DNA of 64,000 nt from Aequorivita soesokkakensis (lineage in GTDB: Bacteria > Bacteroidota > Bacteroidia > Flavobacteriales > Flavobacteriaceae), in the NCBI RefSeq assembly GCF_001641085.1, contig NZ_LXIE01000023.1, forward strand, positions 1-64,000, in the 5' to 3' direction. The position numbers were made by a program, and so were the translations under genes. Below, in pieces: positions 15,632 to 26,264 of this stretch; position 1 is the first letter of the stretch, and every line of letters begins with the position of its first letter. The notes beneath the pieces were generated by a model. It saw nothing but the letters and a program-made list of their open reading frames with translations, made no database searches and had not been told where the DNA came from.

Positions 15632-16837
15632 TTGAATTTTTCGCTATACATCGCCAAGCGTTATTTGTTTTCAAAAAGCAGTAATAATGCCATAAACATT
15701 ATTACAGCCATAGCTGCTATTGGCGTGGTGGTGGGCGCGATGTCTTTGTTTATAGTGCTTTCGGGATTTTCGGGTTTAAAGGATTTCAGCCTTCAGTTTA
15801 CCAATGAATTTGATAGCGACTTAAAAATTCTGCCGGAAAGCGGAAAATCGATTACTTTTTCGGAAGCTCAAAAAGCACAACTTCAAAATATTGAAGGAAT
15901 CCAAAACTTTTCAGAAATAATTGAGGAACGCGTTTTTCTACATTACAAAGGGAAAAACCACATCGCGTATATAAAAGGTGTGGATTCCCGCTATGGAAAA
16001 GTGACCCAATTGGACAGTATAATGTATTTTGGAGAATGGTTTGTTCCACACGAACATCAAGTGGTTGTTGGTCTTTCCACCATTGCTAAACTTTCGATGG
16101 GCGTAAACGATTATTCAAATTTGTTGGAAGTTTATGTTCCAAAACCCGGAACGGGGCAGTTAAACGCATTGGATCCTTCCGAAGCTTTTAATAAAGAAAA
16201 TGTTGTTGTTTCCGGCGTCTATCAAGTTAATGAAGATCTGGACGCGAAATATGTTTTTTCTGATTTGGACTTTGCCCGAAACTTACTTTCAATGGACAGC
16301 ACAAAAATTTCTTCCATTGAAATGAAGCTGTTGCCAAACGCTTCCGAAGAAAAGGTGCGCAGTAAAATTGAAGAAATATTTCCAAAAAACATTCTTATCA
16401 AAAACCGCATCCAGCAAAATGATGCGCTCTACAAAATGCTGAATGCTGAAAATCTCGCGGTGTATCTTATTGCTACCTTGGTTGTTATTATTGCACTTTT
16501 TAATGTGATCGGCTCCATAATTATGATGGTTTTAGACAAGCGGAAAAACATTAAAACCCTTTATAATATGGGCGCATCTTTAAAGGAAATTAGACGAATC
16601 TTTTTTTTGCAGGGAACATTGATGAGTTTGCTTGGCGGAATGCTGGGTATTTTTTTAGGGATTCTTGCAGTATTGGCGCAGTTAAAATTTGAATTTGTTT
16701 CAATAACAAGCACTTTGCCCTATCCCGTTCAATTGAAAGTTATAAATATTGTGATTGTTTTTGCTACAATAAGCGTTTTGGGTGTTCTTGCTTCAAAAAT
16801 TGCCTCAAGCAGAGTACGGGAAAAGTTGTTGGTTTAA
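15632..16837 (+). CDS. FtsX-like ABC permease, lipoprotein-releasing (LolC/E) type
   Basis: An inner-membrane permease of 401 residues in the MacB/LolC architecture. One helix at about 20-45 is followed by a large periplasmic domain (about 50-270) and three helices at about 275-305, 325-355 and 370-392. The N-terminus NFSLYIAKRYLFSKSSNNAI is a LolC/E feature. Family members extract lipoproteins from the inner membrane for LolA with ATPase LolD; no lolD is nearby. It starts with TTG one base after the rbfA stop, so it is translationally linked. Confidence 0.88.
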   Translation: MNFSLYIAKRYLFSKSSNNAINIITAIAAIGVVVGAMSLFIVLSGFSGLKDFSLQFTNEFDSDLKILPESGKSITFSEAQKAQLQNIEGIQNFSEIIEERVFLHYKGKNHIAYIKGVDSRYGKVTQLDSIMYFGEWFVPHEHQVVVGLSTIAKLSMGVNDYSNLLEVYVPKPGTGQLNALDPSEAFNKENVVVSGVYQVNEDLDAKYVFSDLDFARNLLSMDSTKISSIEMKLLPNASEEKVRSKIEEIFPKNILIKNRIQQNDALYKMLNAENLAVYLIATLVVIIALFNVIGSIIMMVLDKRKNIKTLYNMGASLKEIRRIFFLQGTLMSLLGGMLGIFLGILAVLAQLKFEFVSITSTLPYPVQLKVINIVIVFATISVLGVLASKIASSRVREKLLV

Positions 16838-16872
16838 TCCTGAAAGCTCTCTTTCTGTTATTTTTAAAATAC

Positions 16873-17529
16873 TTAAATTATAAGATATTCAGGGTCTGCT
16901 CCCAAACTTACCAACGCATCACAAATTTCTTCCGTAAAAACCTTGGGGCCACAAACATAGAATCGAGAATCAAAGTCGCCAATATTTTCTATCAGAAATT
17001 TACGGTCAATTCTGCGCTCGCGAAAACCAATCACTCCTTCTTGGGTGAATACATTTCTATATGCCGGTCCCAACATCTTGGTCAATTCATCGTGCAAAAT
17101 AATGTCATCCTTGGTTTTATTTGAATACAAAAGCGCAAGATTCCGCAGATTTCCACTCTCGAAAAGTGCCCTGAAAATTGAAATAAATGGGGTTATTCCT
17201 GTACCGCCGGCAATGAATATTCCCGGGCCTTTATAATGAATCGTTCCATATACATCGTGAAGCAACAATTCATCGCCCGCATTCAGCTTTCCCATTTGGA
17301 AAGTCACGCCTTCGTGGTCATCATATATTTTAATGATAAATTCTAGATAATTCCAACTTTGTAAAGAAGTAAATGTAAACGGGCGAATCTGGTCTTTCCA
17401 GTCTGGCAGATTGATGGATATTTGTGCCGATTGTCCGGGAGTGTATTTAAACCCTTTGGGCTTTTCTAATACAAAGCGTTTTACATTATGGGTAATAAAA
17501 TGGGTGTTGAGTATTTTGAGACTTTGCAT
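16873..17529 (-). CDS. Ferredoxin--NADP reductase-like flavoprotein
   Basis: A 218-residue FAD/NAD(P)-binding reductase domain without an iron-sulfur domain. The N-terminal FAD barrel holds RPFTFTS, the R-x-Y/F-S/T FAD motif. The nucleotide-binding half has FIAGGTGITPFISIFRA and ends with FYVCGPKVFTEEICDALVSL. Such short reductases pass electrons between NAD(P)H and ferredoxin, flavodoxin or an oxygenase; the partner is unknown. It is a monocistronic minus-strand unit with a -7 box (TAACTTTG) at 17547-17554. Confidence 0.85.
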   Translation of the reverse strand: MQSLKILNTHFITHNVKRFVLEKPKGFKYTPGQSAQISINLPDWKDQIRPFTFTSLQSWNYLEFIIKIYDDHEGVTFQMGKLNAGDELLLHDVYGTIHYKGPGIFIAGGTGITPFISIFRALFESGNLRNLALLYSNKTKDDIILHDELTKMLGPAYRNVFTQEGVIGFRERRIDRKFLIENIGDFDSRFYVCGPKVFTEEICDALVSLGADPEYLII

Positions 17530-17597
17530 TACACTAATTTGAACTTCAAAGTTAACAAGGATTTGTAGATAATAATACTTAAAAGTTCATAATCCAT

Positions 17598-18590
17598 TTA
17601 AGCGAATTCATAATCTCCAAAGGCTTCCAAAACCTCATCAAATGCTTCAAATACTGAGGCAGAATCATCACTGGTTACCATTTTCATTCGGTATTCCTTA
17701 AAGTTTGGAATGCCCTTAAAGTAGTTTGTATAATGGCGGCGGGTTTCAAAAACACCAAGAGTTTCGCCTTTCCAATCAATTGCCATTTGCAGGTGACGTT
17801 TTGCAGCATCAACGCGTTCCAGCATTGTTGGAGGCGGCAAATGTTCGCCAGTTTTAAAGTAGTGTTTTACTTCCTTAAAAAACCAGGGATAACCTATGCT
17901 TGCACGGCCTATCATTGCGCCGTCCAAACCGTATTTATCGCGCATTTCCATTGCTTTTTTGGGTGTATCAACATCGCCATTTCCAAAGATTGGAATGTGC
18001 ATTCGCGGATTGTTTTTTACTTCGGCAATGGGTTTCCAATCAGCGTCACCTTTATACATTTGAGCGCGTGTTCGGCCATGAATTGAAAGGGCTTGGCAGC
18101 CCACATCTTGCAAACGTTCGGCAACCTCAACAATTTTTATGGAGTCGTGGTCCCAGCCCAAGCGGGTTTTAACGGTAATAGGTAATTTGGTGTGTTTTAC
18201 CATAGCTTCTGTAAGACTTACCATTAAATCGATATCTTTCAAGATTCCGGCACCAGCACCTTTTGAAACTACTTTTTTTACAGGACAGCCAAAGTTTATA
18301 TCAATAATATCCGGGCCGCTGGCTTCAACTATCTCAACGCTGCGAAGCATGGATTCCAAAACTGCACCGAAAATTTGTATGCCTACGGGACGCTCCTTTT
18401 CGTAAATATCAAGCTTCATCACGCTTTTGGCGGCATCACGAATAAGCCCTTCGGAAGAGATAAATTCAGTAAAAACCACATCAGCGCCCTGTTCTTTGCA
18501 AAGTGCTCGGAAAGGCGGATCGCTAACGTCTTCCATCGGTGCGAGCAGCAATGGAAAATCTGGTAGTTGTATGTTTCCTATTTTTGGCAA
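17598..18590 (-). CDS. dusB: tRNA-dihydrouridine synthase
   Basis: FMN enzyme that reduces uridines in the tRNA D-loop using NADPH. About 330 residues in a TIM barrel plus a helical C-terminal domain. Visible blocks are FPLLLAPMEDVSDPPFRALC, DINFGCPVKKVV with catalytic Cys102, TVKTRLGWD, LSIHGRTRAQMYKG and PIFGNGDV. There is no ATG at the family N-terminus. I prefer the TTG at 18590 (MPKIGNIQLPDF), because a TTG at 18611 would overlap the -7 box at 18609-18616; 18611 remains possible. Confidence 0.93.
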   Translation of the reverse strand: MPKIGNIQLPDFPLLLAPMEDVSDPPFRALCKEQGADVVFTEFISSEGLIRDAAKSVMKLDIYEKERPVGIQIFGAVLESMLRSVEIVEASGPDIIDINFGCPVKKVVSKGAGAGILKDIDLMVSLTEAMVKHTKLPITVKTRLGWDHDSIKIVEVAERLQDVGCQALSIHGRTRAQMYKGDADWKPIAEVKNNPRMHIPIFGNGDVDTPKKAMEMRDKYGLDGAMIGRASIGYPWFFKEVKHYFKTGEHLPPPTMLERVDAAKRHLQMAIDWKGETLGVFETRRHYTNYFKGIPNFKEYRMKMVTSDDSASVFEAFDEVLEAFGDYEFA

Positions 18591-18608
18591 TTCTTTCTTT
18601 TTGAACTG

Positions 18609-18616
18609 CAAAAGTA
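18609..18616 (-). promoter_or_regulatory. -7 box for dusB
   Basis: TACTTTTG on the minus strand fits TAnnTTTG. It lies 18 bases before the preferred TTG start at 18590 and is incompatible with a start at 18611. Confidence 0.4.
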
Positions 18617-18669
18617 GTAAATATCAATAAAATAAGATGTGTTGTTTGTTTTGGTTGATTTGGAGCTGG

Positions 18670-21090
18670 TTACTTTTCCTCTAACCTATCACCTTCGTCA
18701 GTCTTAATTTTTTTGCTGTTGTCGCGAAGTCGCGCGTTTCCAAAATTATATTTAAAGCCTAAACGAAAAACCCGGTATTCCAGATTTGCATAAAAATGGT
18801 TGTCTTGGTTATAATAACGCGAAATGGAAGACATATCTTTCAAGGTGTCAAAAAGATCATCCACTCCCATTGTTATGCTGGCACGTTTGCTCCACAATTC
18901 TTTCCTCAAGGAAATATTTACATAAGTTTGGTTTTTAAAGTATCGATCGCCAAATACAAAATTGGATATATAAGAAGCTGTTAGGTCTGCTGTAAAAGAG
19001 CGGTTTTTTGTTATGGCAAAACTATTTGTAGTGGAAATGTATTGCCCGAAAGTATCATTGGTATATTTTTCCTGAGCGCTTTGAAAAGCGTAAAATTCTT
19101 TTGCCAAATAAAAAGAAGAAGTGCGTAAATGCATCCACCACCATGTGGTGAGCGAATTAACGTAAGTAATGTCAAAAGCATATTGGTAGCTTTTTATCAA
19201 GTTGGCATCCACTCTTTCCAAAATACTATTACTGTTGTTTTGAAAGGTAAGCTCCTCCAAACTATTCTCAATATTTTGATAATAGAATTCAAAAAACAAT
19301 TTGTTTTTATGATCAAAAGCCAGAGTAATTATGTCTTCAATAGCTGGCTCCAAATTAGGATTGCCACTATTAAAATCCCTATCTGTTAAAAAATATTTGA
19401 ATGGGTTCAAGCTTTGGTAACGTGGTCGTTCAATACTTCTGCTATAACTTAAACCAATGCCATTATTTTCGTTGATCGTGTAATGAAAAGAGGCAGAAGG
19501 AAAAAAATCAAAATACTGTTGGGTGTTCACTTTACCCAACGAACGCGATATTGCATCAATATCTGTGTACTCACCTCGAAGCCCAAGGGTAATGCTCCAT
19601 TTATCCCAATCCTTTTGATAATTTATGTATTCTGCGTAAATGTTTTCTTTATAGTTAAAATCATCGGACAGTGCGTTATTAAAGACATTTCCATTGATTT
19701 CTGTATCGAAAAAATCTAGCATGCTTTCGGTATCAATGCTGCTGAATTTAATGCCCATTTCCAGGGAGCCTTCCCATAATTCCGTGGCTAAATCGGCTTG
19801 TCCTGTAAAAATATCGCTCTTCTGTCTTGAATCTGTATAAAAACTATTGTTTCTTAAAAAATCGCCATTTGCCAACAAATAATCGGAGCTGACACTTTGG
19901 CCTTGCCCGTGTTTGTAATAAATATAATTTGCTGAAGCAGTAAAAGTAGCACCTTTATCGTTAAGCTTTCTATTGTAGTCTAGCGCAAAGGTTAGGTTCT
20001 CCTTGTCATAATTTACATGGCTTAAGGTTGTAATAGTTGAATCTAGCTGGCGTTGCGGATTATATATAAAAGATTCCCCATTGTTGTAATAATCAACTTT
20101 GGGCGAAACAGAAATATTTGAGGTTACGCTAATGGTGTTTTTGTCATTCAAGGCAAAATCCAATACGATATTTCCGTTGTGGTTTTCGCTTTTTGTAGTT
20201 CGGTTAAAATTGGTTTCCCATATAGATTTTGTGGAGACTTCATCAGCTTCAAAGTAACGAATGTAATTTTCATCCTCTTTATACTCCTTCCTTTTGCCAT
20301 AGGTATAGCTGGCGTAAACGTTCAACCAATTGTTTTTATAAAAATGTGAAGTCCCCAGGCTGTATTTGGGATAAATTGCTTGCTCATAGGTTGCGTTTAC
20401 TGTCCCTTTGTAACCAATGGAAATTGCTTTTGAAGTAACAATATTGAGTACAGTTCCAGCCTCGGCATCATATTTTGAAGAAGGATTTGTAATAACTTCA
20501 ATTGACTTTATATTGCCCGCATCTGTATTTTCCAAAAGTGAAGCTACTTCCGAAGAAGAAAGGTAAACCCGTTTTCCGTTTATATAAACTATGGGGGTTG
20601 AAAATTTCACTTGAATATTTTCACCAATTACAACAACGCCGGGAGTTTTCTTCAAAAGATCCATTGTGCTGCCTACTGAAAGTGAAGTGTTTTCTACATT
20701 GAAAACTAACTTGCCCGCTGTTTTCTTAATGGTTGGTAGCTTTGCATTTACAACCGTTTCGTCCAGCATCTCAGCACTTTCATTTAAAATAATAGTTCCG
20801 AGGTTTTTGTTTGAGGAAAGTTGAATTTTCTGGTCAATACTTTCAAAACCTATGTAGGTAAAACTGATTGTATATAAACCCTCTTCTAATCCTTTCAAAC
20901 TAAAGGAACCATCTTCATCAGTTGTGGTTCCTGCTAAAAGGGTTTCAGATTGGTCTTCATATACCAAAACATTTACAAAAGATAATGGTAGGTTTTGCGC
21001 ATCGGTAACCTTCCCAGTAACTAAAATGTCCTGCGCCATTAAAATACCGCTATGCAAGCAGCATAATAAAATAAATAATCTTGTCAACAT
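18670..21090 (-). CDS. Outer-membrane TonB-dependent-receptor-type beta-barrel protein
   Basis: An outer-membrane protein of 806 residues. From the ATG at 21090 it has a signal peptide (MLTRLFILLCCLHSGILMAQ). A carboxypeptidase-D-regulatory-like beta domain follows (about 21-105, VTGKVTDAQNLPLSFVNVLV), then a plug-like domain (about 115-205, TPGVVVIGENIQV and VYINGKRVYLS). The barrel fills the rest, of the 'outer membrane beta-barrel family' type ending in an aromatic-rich strand with a charged tail. No TonB box is obvious and no SusD partner is adjacent, so the ligand is unknown. An upstream ATG would add 19 charged residues ahead of the signal peptide and is unlikely. Confidence 0.9.
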   Translation of the reverse strand: MLTRLFILLCCLHSGILMAQDILVTGKVTDAQNLPLSFVNVLVYEDQSETLLAGTTTDEDGSFSLKGLEEGLYTISFTYIGFESIDQKIQLSSNKNLGTIILNESAEMLDETVVNAKLPTIKKTAGKLVFNVENTSLSVGSTMDLLKKTPGVVVIGENIQVKFSTPIVYINGKRVYLSSSEVASLLENTDAGNIKSIEVITNPSSKYDAEAGTVLNIVTSKAISIGYKGTVNATYEQAIYPKYSLGTSHFYKNNWLNVYASYTYGKRKEYKEDENYIRYFEADEVSTKSIWETNFNRTTKSENHNGNIVLDFALNDKNTISVTSNISVSPKVDYYNNGESFIYNPQRQLDSTITTLSHVNYDKENLTFALDYNRKLNDKGATFTASANYIYYKHGQGQSVSSDYLLANGDFLRNNSFYTDSRQKSDIFTGQADLATELWEGSLEMGIKFSSIDTESMLDFFDTEINGNVFNNALSDDFNYKENIYAEYINYQKDWDKWSITLGLRGEYTDIDAISRSLGKVNTQQYFDFFPSASFHYTINENNGIGLSYSRSIERPRYQSLNPFKYFLTDRDFNSGNPNLEPAIEDIITLAFDHKNKLFFEFYYQNIENSLEELTFQNNSNSILERVDANLIKSYQYAFDITYVNSLTTWWWMHLRTSSFYLAKEFYAFQSAQEKYTNDTFGQYISTTNSFAITKNRSFTADLTASYISNFVFGDRYFKNQTYVNISLRKELWSKRASITMGVDDLFDTLKDMSSISRYYNQDNHFYANLEYRVFRLGFKYNFGNARLRDNSKKIKTDEGDRLEEK

Positions 21091-21269
21091 AAGTAGATAT
21101 CTGGGGAGACACCCGTTATTCTTTTTCTTTATCTGGGGAGAAAACAAATAACATAGCTGAAATGCAGCTATATTAGTACAAATATGTTAAAAAATTATTA
21201 AACAAAAACATACTTTTTGCAATTATTTTAGATGCATTAATGATAGACTGTATAATCACTCTTTTAATC

Positions 21270-21277
21270 TATATTTG
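21270..21277 (+). promoter_or_regulatory. -7 box for lepA
   Basis: TATATTTG fits TAnnTTTG, 27 bases before the lepA ATG at 21305. No TTG at standard spacing was found. Confidence 0.45.
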
Positions 21278-21304
21278 CAACTTATAGCACGAGAAGGAAT
21301 TTTT

Positions 21305-23101
21305 ATGAAGAATATTCGCAATTTTTGCATTATTGCCCACATTGACCACGGGAAAAGTACCTTGGCAGACCGTCTTTTGGACGCCACCGGTACCGTAACC
21401 GATCGCGAAAAACAGGACCAATTGCTTGACAATATGGACTTGGAGCGCGAGCGCGGTATTACCATTAAAAGTCACGCCATTCAGATGGATTATGTTTACA
21501 ACGGCGAAAAATATACGCTGAACTTGATAGACACTCCCGGCCACGTGGATTTTTCATATGAAGTTTCCCGTTCAATAGCCGCCTGTGAAGGGGCGTTGCT
21601 TATTGTTGATGCTGCGCAGAGCATTCAGGCACAGACCATTTCAAACCTATATTTGGCTTTGGAAAACGATTTGGAAATAATTCCGGTTCTGAACAAAGTA
21701 GATCTTCCCTCGGCAAACGTAGAGGAAGTTACAGATGATATTGTGAATCTTTTGGGCTGCAAAGCCGAAGAAGTGATTCCGGCAAGCGCAAAAACGGGAT
21801 TGGGTATTGACGAAATATTGAGCGCTATCATTGAGCGTATTCCACCGCCAAAAGGTAATCCGGATGAGTCATTACAGGCCTTGATTTTTGATTCTGTTTA
21901 CAATCCTTTCCGCGGCGTTGAAACTTATTTTAGAGTCTTGAATGGCGAAATAAAAAAAGGACAGCACATAAAATTTATGGCTACCGGGAAAAGCTATTTT
22001 GCTGATGAAGTAGGAACTTTGAAACTGAAACAACAACCCAAAGATGTTATTAAAACTGGTGATGTGGGTTACTTGATTACCGGAATAAAAGAAGCCAAAG
22101 AAGTAAAAGTGGGCGATACAATTACCGATTCCAAAAACCCCACGGTCAATATGATTGAAGGTTTTGAAGACGTAAAGCCAATGGTTTTCGCAGGAATTTA
22201 TCCTGTTGATACCGAAGATTATGAAGAGTTGCGAAATTCCATGGAAAAGTTGCAATTGAACGATGCATCATTGGTTTTTATTCCTGAAAGTTCCGCCGCC
22301 CTTGGTTTTGGTTTCCGTTGTGGGTTTTTAGGGATGCTTCACTTAGAAATTATTCAGGAAAGACTGGAGAGAGAATTTGATATGACGGTAATTACAACCG
22401 TTCCAAACGTTTCCTATCACGCTTTTAGCAATAAAGAGCCGGACGTTCCTATTTTGGTAAACAATCCTTCCGATTTGCCGGATCCTTCAAAACTGAACCG
22501 TGTTGAAGAGCCATATATTAAAGCAACAATCATCACAAAGTCAGATTTTGTTGGTTCCGTGATGTCACTTTGTATCGAAAAAAGAGGCGAAATAACCAAC
22601 CAAACCTATTTAACAACCGAAAGAGTTGAACTTTCTTTCGATATGCCTTTGGCAGAAATAGTTTTCGATTTTTACGATAGGTTGAAAACCGTTTCAAAAG
22701 GGTATGCTTCTTTTGATTATTCGCCAATTGGGATGCGCCAATCGTATCTTGTGAAAGTTGACGTTCTTTTAAACGGAAACATCGTGGATGCGCTTTCGGC
22801 TTTGCTTCACCGTGATAATGCCTATGATATTGGCAAGAAAATCTGTGAAAAATTGCGACAGCTTATTCCGCGGCAGCAATTTGACATTCCTATCCAAGCT
22901 GCAGTGGGAGCAAAAATTATTGCGCGTGAAACTGTTAAAGCCTTGCGTAAAGACGTTACCGCAAAATGTTACGGAGGTGATATTTCGCGAAAGCGAAAAC
23001 TTTTGGAAAAGCAGAAAAAAGGAAAGAAACGCATGCGCCAAGTGGGCAATGTGGAAATTCCGCAGGAAGCTTTTATGGCGGTGCTTAAGTTGAACGATTA
23101 A
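21305..23101 (+). CDS. lepA: Elongation factor 4 (back-translocating GTPase)
   Basis: Ribosome-associated translational GTPase. The 598-residue length is standard for LepA from the ATG at 21305. G1 is [10 protein letters not shown]2 lies around [10 protein letters not shown]3 is DTPGHVDF, G4 is NKVD and G5 is SAKTG. Domains II, III and V follow, and the LepA-specific C-terminal domain carries [20 protein letters not shown] and [20 protein letters not shown]. It is monocistronic and convergent with the small lipoprotein gene 13 bases downstream. Confidence 0.97.
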   Translation: MKNIRNFCIIAHIDHGKSTLADRLLDATGTVTDREKQDQLLDNMDLERERGITIKSHAIQMDYVYNGEKYTLNLIDTPGHVDFSYEVSRSIAACEGALLIVDAAQSIQAQTISNLYLALENDLEIIPVLNKVDLPSANVEEVTDDIVNLLGCKAEEVIPASAKTGLGIDEILSAIIERIPPPKGNPDESLQALIFDSVYNPFRGVETYFRVLNGEIKKGQHIKFMATGKSYFADEVGTLKLKQQPKDVIKTGDVGYLITGIKEAKEVKVGDTITDSKNPTVNMIEGFEDVKPMVFAGIYPVDTEDYEELRNSMEKLQLNDASLVFIPESSAALGFGFRCGFLGMLHLEIIQERLEREFDMTVITTVPNVSYHAFSNKEPDVPILVNNPSDLPDPSKLNRVEEPYIKATIITKSDFVGSVMSLCIEKRGEITNQTYLTTERVELSFDMPLAEIVFDFYDRLKTVSKGYASFDYSPIGMRQSYLVKVDVLLNGNIVDALSALLHRDNAYDIGKKICEKLRQLIPRQQFDIPIQAAVGAKIIARETVKALRKDVTAKCYGGDISRKRKLLEKQKKGKKRMRQVGNVEIPQEAFMAVLKLND

Positions 23102-23114
23102 AAGTTTTGTAAAT

Positions 23115-23342
23115 TTAATTTCCGCAGCTCGCTCCAGCTTGTTCCAGCCCTGAAATATAAGTATCATAGGGCGTTCCCGTGTTTTGCCCGTTAACGGAAG
23201 CATTTCCATCATTTTCTTCGCATACTTGAAAACTGGCTGTTTCAGGCGAAGAACAGGTGGTGCAGGAAACACCGTCATCTTTTTTACAGGAAAAAAGGGA
23301 AAGACTGCAAGCTATCGCTGTAATGATAGAATATTTCTTCAT
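23115..23342 (-). CDS. Small cysteine-rich putative lipoprotein
   Basis: A 75-residue protein with a lipoprotein signal peptide (MKKYSIITAIACSLSLFSC), the lipid-modified Cys being number 19. After KKDD comes a short region with CTTC, one further Cys in the middle and a final Cys three residues from the end. The paired cysteines could form disulfides or bind a metal. I recognise no family. It may belong with the antiporter gene 37 bases upstream on the same strand, but the spacing does not prove cotranscription. Confidence 0.7.
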   Translation of the reverse strand: MKKYSIITAIACSLSLFSCKKDDGVSCTTCSSPETASFQVCEENDGNASVNGQNTGTPYDTYISGLEQAGASCGN

Positions 23343-23379
23343 TTAAAATGTTTTTTATAGAAACGGTTTTATGGTGAAA

Positions 23380-25248
23380 TTATTTTTTGGATTTTCCTTC
23401 GTTTTCCGTTCGTGTTGCATTCACAACATCTTCAAAATCCATAGGTTTCCCCAGATAAACCAAACTGCTGTCTGCTTCTACCTCCAACTCTGTTGGTGCA
23501 TTTATTAGGTCTAAAAATCCGTTGGGACGCTTCAGAAAAAGTGGAATTGCATTTTCATTTTCGCCAATAATATTAAGCACCCGCAAAAATTGGTTATGGC
23601 TTTCCACTGGAATTTCCTGAATTGATGGAAAATCCTGCGCCACTTCCGTAAAACGAGTATAATCGTGGGTATAGGAAAACAACTCCTTGGCAGCTAGATT
23701 TTGGCGTTCGCGCATTTCTTCCGAAGTCATCAAACGGAATGTTCCGTTTTCCCCGAAATATTTTCCAAATCGATTAATTGCCTGCTTATTAATTTCGTCA
23801 CTTCCCGTCATTGCGAGTAAATAACCCACATCATTCAATTCTATGTTGTCGGTCAAATCGTCTGCATAAATGTTAGCGGTAAAAGCTTCCAGACCCAATT
23901 CTTTTGCTCTATTTATATTTAATTGATTGGAATCTATCAAAACCACGTGCCTATTATTTTTATGTAAATAAGTAGCGATTAATCTAGATGCTTTTGATGC
24001 TCCAACCATAATTATTCCCTCAGATTTCTTTAAAAAGACACCCATCCAACTAGCCATAACCCTAGCCGTTGTGGCGTTTATGATTACCGTTACCAAAACA
24101 ACGGCAAAAACTAAAGGTGTAATATATTCTGCACCAACTACTCCTTTTGAAACCAGTTGTGTGCCAAAAAGTGAAGAAATACCCGCAGCAACAATCCCGC
24201 GCGGCCCCACCCAGCTAATGAAAAGTTTTTCATTTGTTTTAAGCGAAGAGCCTATAGTACTCGCAAAGACCGTCAAGGGCCGCAGCACGAAAATGACAAT
24301 GGCCAACAGAATTGCGGTTTTCCAATTATAGACTAACAAAAGATCCTCCACGCTTATGTTTGCGGCAAGCAGAATAAAAAGTATGGAAACCAGTAAAACA
24401 CTAAGCGATTCTTTAAAATAAAGAAGTTCCTTAAGGCTTGGCAAATTGCTATTTCCTAGAAACATTCCCATAACAACTACTGCCAAAAGACCGGATTCGT
24501 GCGCAAAAAGATCACTGATTACAAAAACCGCCATTACCATAGAAAGCGAAACAACGTTGGAAAGATAATGCGGCACAAGTTTCTTTTTTATTGAGAAATA
24601 AAGTGCATACCCTGCCGAAATTCCAAATGCCATACCTATTAAAACGATTTTTCCGAAATCAAGCAAAGCCTGTTTTGTATAGCCTGAGTCGCCCTCAACA
24701 CTTATAAACTCATAAACAAGTACTGCAACTAAAGCACCAATGGGGTCAATGAGGATTCCTTCCCACCGAAGAACTGCAGCAACATCTTTTTTAAGAGGGA
24801 TATTTCTTAAAATAGGCGTAATTACAGTAGGTCCCGTTACAATTATTAAAGCTGCAAAAAGAAAAGATATACGCCAACTTAAACCAAACACATAATAAGC
24901 CGCAACACCGGCACCAATAAAAGTTATTGCCGCACCAATGCTTATAAGCTTCCCGATTACGGGGCCAACTTTTGAAATTTCGTCGCGTTTTAGGGTCAGT
25001 CCTCCTTCAAAAAGAATAATTCCAACAGCAAGCGATACAAAATAGAAAAGATTTTGACCGGGAAACAGTCCTTTTTCACCATTCCAGATTGGTTGAAGCC
25101 ATTGATTTCCATCTTCAGACATAAAAGTAGAAAGTGGCCCGACCAAAAGACCGATCAAAATTAAGGGTAGAATGGCAGGGATTTTAAATTTCCATGCGAC
25201 CCACTGGGCCAAGATTCCTAAAATTATAATTCCTGCAAGTTCTACCAT
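23380..25248 (-). CDS. CPA1-type cation:proton antiporter with RCK/TrkA-N domain
   Basis: An inner-membrane exchanger of monovalent cations for protons, 622 residues. Residues 1-395 hold about 12 transmembrane helices, including LFEGGLTLKRDEI, TGPTVITPILR and WVGPRGIVAAGISS, all typical of NhaP/CPA1 proteins. A cytosolic nucleotide-binding Rossmann domain follows (about 405-520, IIMVGASKASRLIATYL), then a TrkA-C-like region. The Rossmann domain implies gating by NAD(H) or a nucleotide. Substrate (K+ or Na+) is not decidable from sequence. Confidence 0.92.
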   Translation of the reverse strand: MVELAGIIILGILAQWVAWKFKIPAILPLILIGLLVGPLSTFMSEDGNQWLQPIWNGEKGLFPGQNLFYFVSLAVGIILFEGGLTLKRDEISKVGPVIGKLISIGAAITFIGAGVAAYYVFGLSWRISFLFAALIIVTGPTVITPILRNIPLKKDVAAVLRWEGILIDPIGALVAVLVYEFISVEGDSGYTKQALLDFGKIVLIGMAFGISAGYALYFSIKKKLVPHYLSNVVSLSMVMAVFVISDLFAHESGLLAVVVMGMFLGNSNLPSLKELLYFKESLSVLLVSILFILLAANISVEDLLLVYNWKTAILLAIVIFVLRPLTVFASTIGSSLKTNEKLFISWVGPRGIVAAGISSLFGTQLVSKGVVGAEYITPLVFAVVLVTVIINATTARVMASWMGVFLKKSEGIIMVGASKASRLIATYLHKNNRHVVLIDSNQLNINRAKELGLEAFTANIYADDLTDNIELNDVGYLLAMTGSDEINKQAINRFGKYFGENGTFRLMTSEEMRERQNLAAKELFSYTHDYTRFTEVAQDFPSIQEIPVESHNQFLRVLNIIGENENAIPLFLKRPNGFLDLINAPTELEVEADSSLVYLGKPMDFEDVVNATRTENEGKSKK

Positions 25249-25388
25249 TTGGTTAGGTTTTCGGCTAAATTAAACATATTTGGTCGGGGTAAAACATTAA
25301 CGATTTGTTAAAAATAGTATAATTAATTTACTCTACGCCCTTCTTAATGTAACGCTTTTATTAATTTGCGACTCATTTCTTTCAAAGT

Positions 25389-26249
25389 ATGCAATTATTC
25401 CCCATTGAAGCTGGTAATTTTAAACTTGATGGTGGCGCCATGTTTGGCGTTGTGCCCAAAACCCTTTGGAGCAAAACCAATCCAGCCGACGAGAATAATA
25501 TGATAGATATTGCCGCGCGCTGTCTTCTTATTGAAAATGGCAATCGACTTACGTTGATAGATACGGGAATGGGCAATAAACAAAGCGAAAAATTCTTCAA
25601 TTATTATTACCGTTGGGGAAATTACAACATTGACGATTCCCTTAAAAAATACGGATTTAAACGCGACGATATTACCGATGTTTTTATGACACATCTACAT
25701 TTTGACCATTGCGGCGGAAGCGTTCAGTGGAACAAAGACCGAACAGGTTATGAGCCTGCTTTTAAAAATGCAACTTATTGGAGCAACAAAGACCATTGGC
25801 AATGGGCCACAGAACCAAACCGAAGAGAGCAAGCTTCCTTTTTAAAGGAAAATATTTTACCGATGCAGGAAAGCGGACAGTTGAAATTTGTTTCGCAGCC
25901 CAATTCAGATTTTGCGGAAGCCAATGAACTTGACTTCGGAATTCTTTTCGTTGACGGGCATACCGATAAACAAATGATTCCCCATATAAATTATAAAGGA
26001 AAAACACTTGTTTTTATGGCAGATTTGCTACCAACGGCGGGCCATTTGCCACTTCCTTTCGTGATGGGCTATGACACGCGCCCATTGTTGACGCTTCCTG
26101 AAAAAGAAAAATTCCTCAACAAAGCTGCTGAAAACAATTTTTATCTTTTCCTCGAACACGATGCACACAACCCGATAATAACGGTTCAAAATACTGACAA
26201 AGGCGTTCGCTTGAACGAAACCTTATCACTCAATGAATTTTTTAATTAA
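25389..26249 (+). CDS. Metallo-beta-lactamase-fold hydrolase
   Basis: A 286-residue cytosolic protein with the zinc motif THLHFDHCGG (H-x-H-x-D-H), a further ligand in FVDGHTDKQM and a late histidine in FLEHDAHNP. GNFKLDGGAMFGVVPKTLW at the N-terminus is typical of the lactonase/N-acyl-homoserine-lactonase-like branch. The substrate is unknown and lactonase activity is only one possibility. It lies 15 bases upstream of the subtilase gene on the same strand and is probably in the same operon. Confidence 0.87.
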   Translation: MQLFPIEAGNFKLDGGAMFGVVPKTLWSKTNPADENNMIDIAARCLLIENGNRLTLIDTGMGNKQSEKFFNYYYRWGNYNIDDSLKKYGFKRDDITDVFMTHLHFDHCGGSVQWNKDRTGYEPAFKNATYWSNKDHWQWATEPNRREQASFLKENILPMQESGQLKFVSQPNSDFAEANELDFGILFVDGHTDKQMIPHINYKGKTLVFMADLLPTAGHLPLPFVMGYDTRPLLTLPEKEKFLNKAAENNFYLFLEHDAHNPIITVQNTDKGVRLNETLSLNEFFN

Positions 26250-26264
26250 TACATTATTTCACAA

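Noticed and set aside
24071-24331. Plus-strand frame inside the antiporter gene
   Set aside because: It is a shadow of the minus-strand antiporter frame; no family resemblance.
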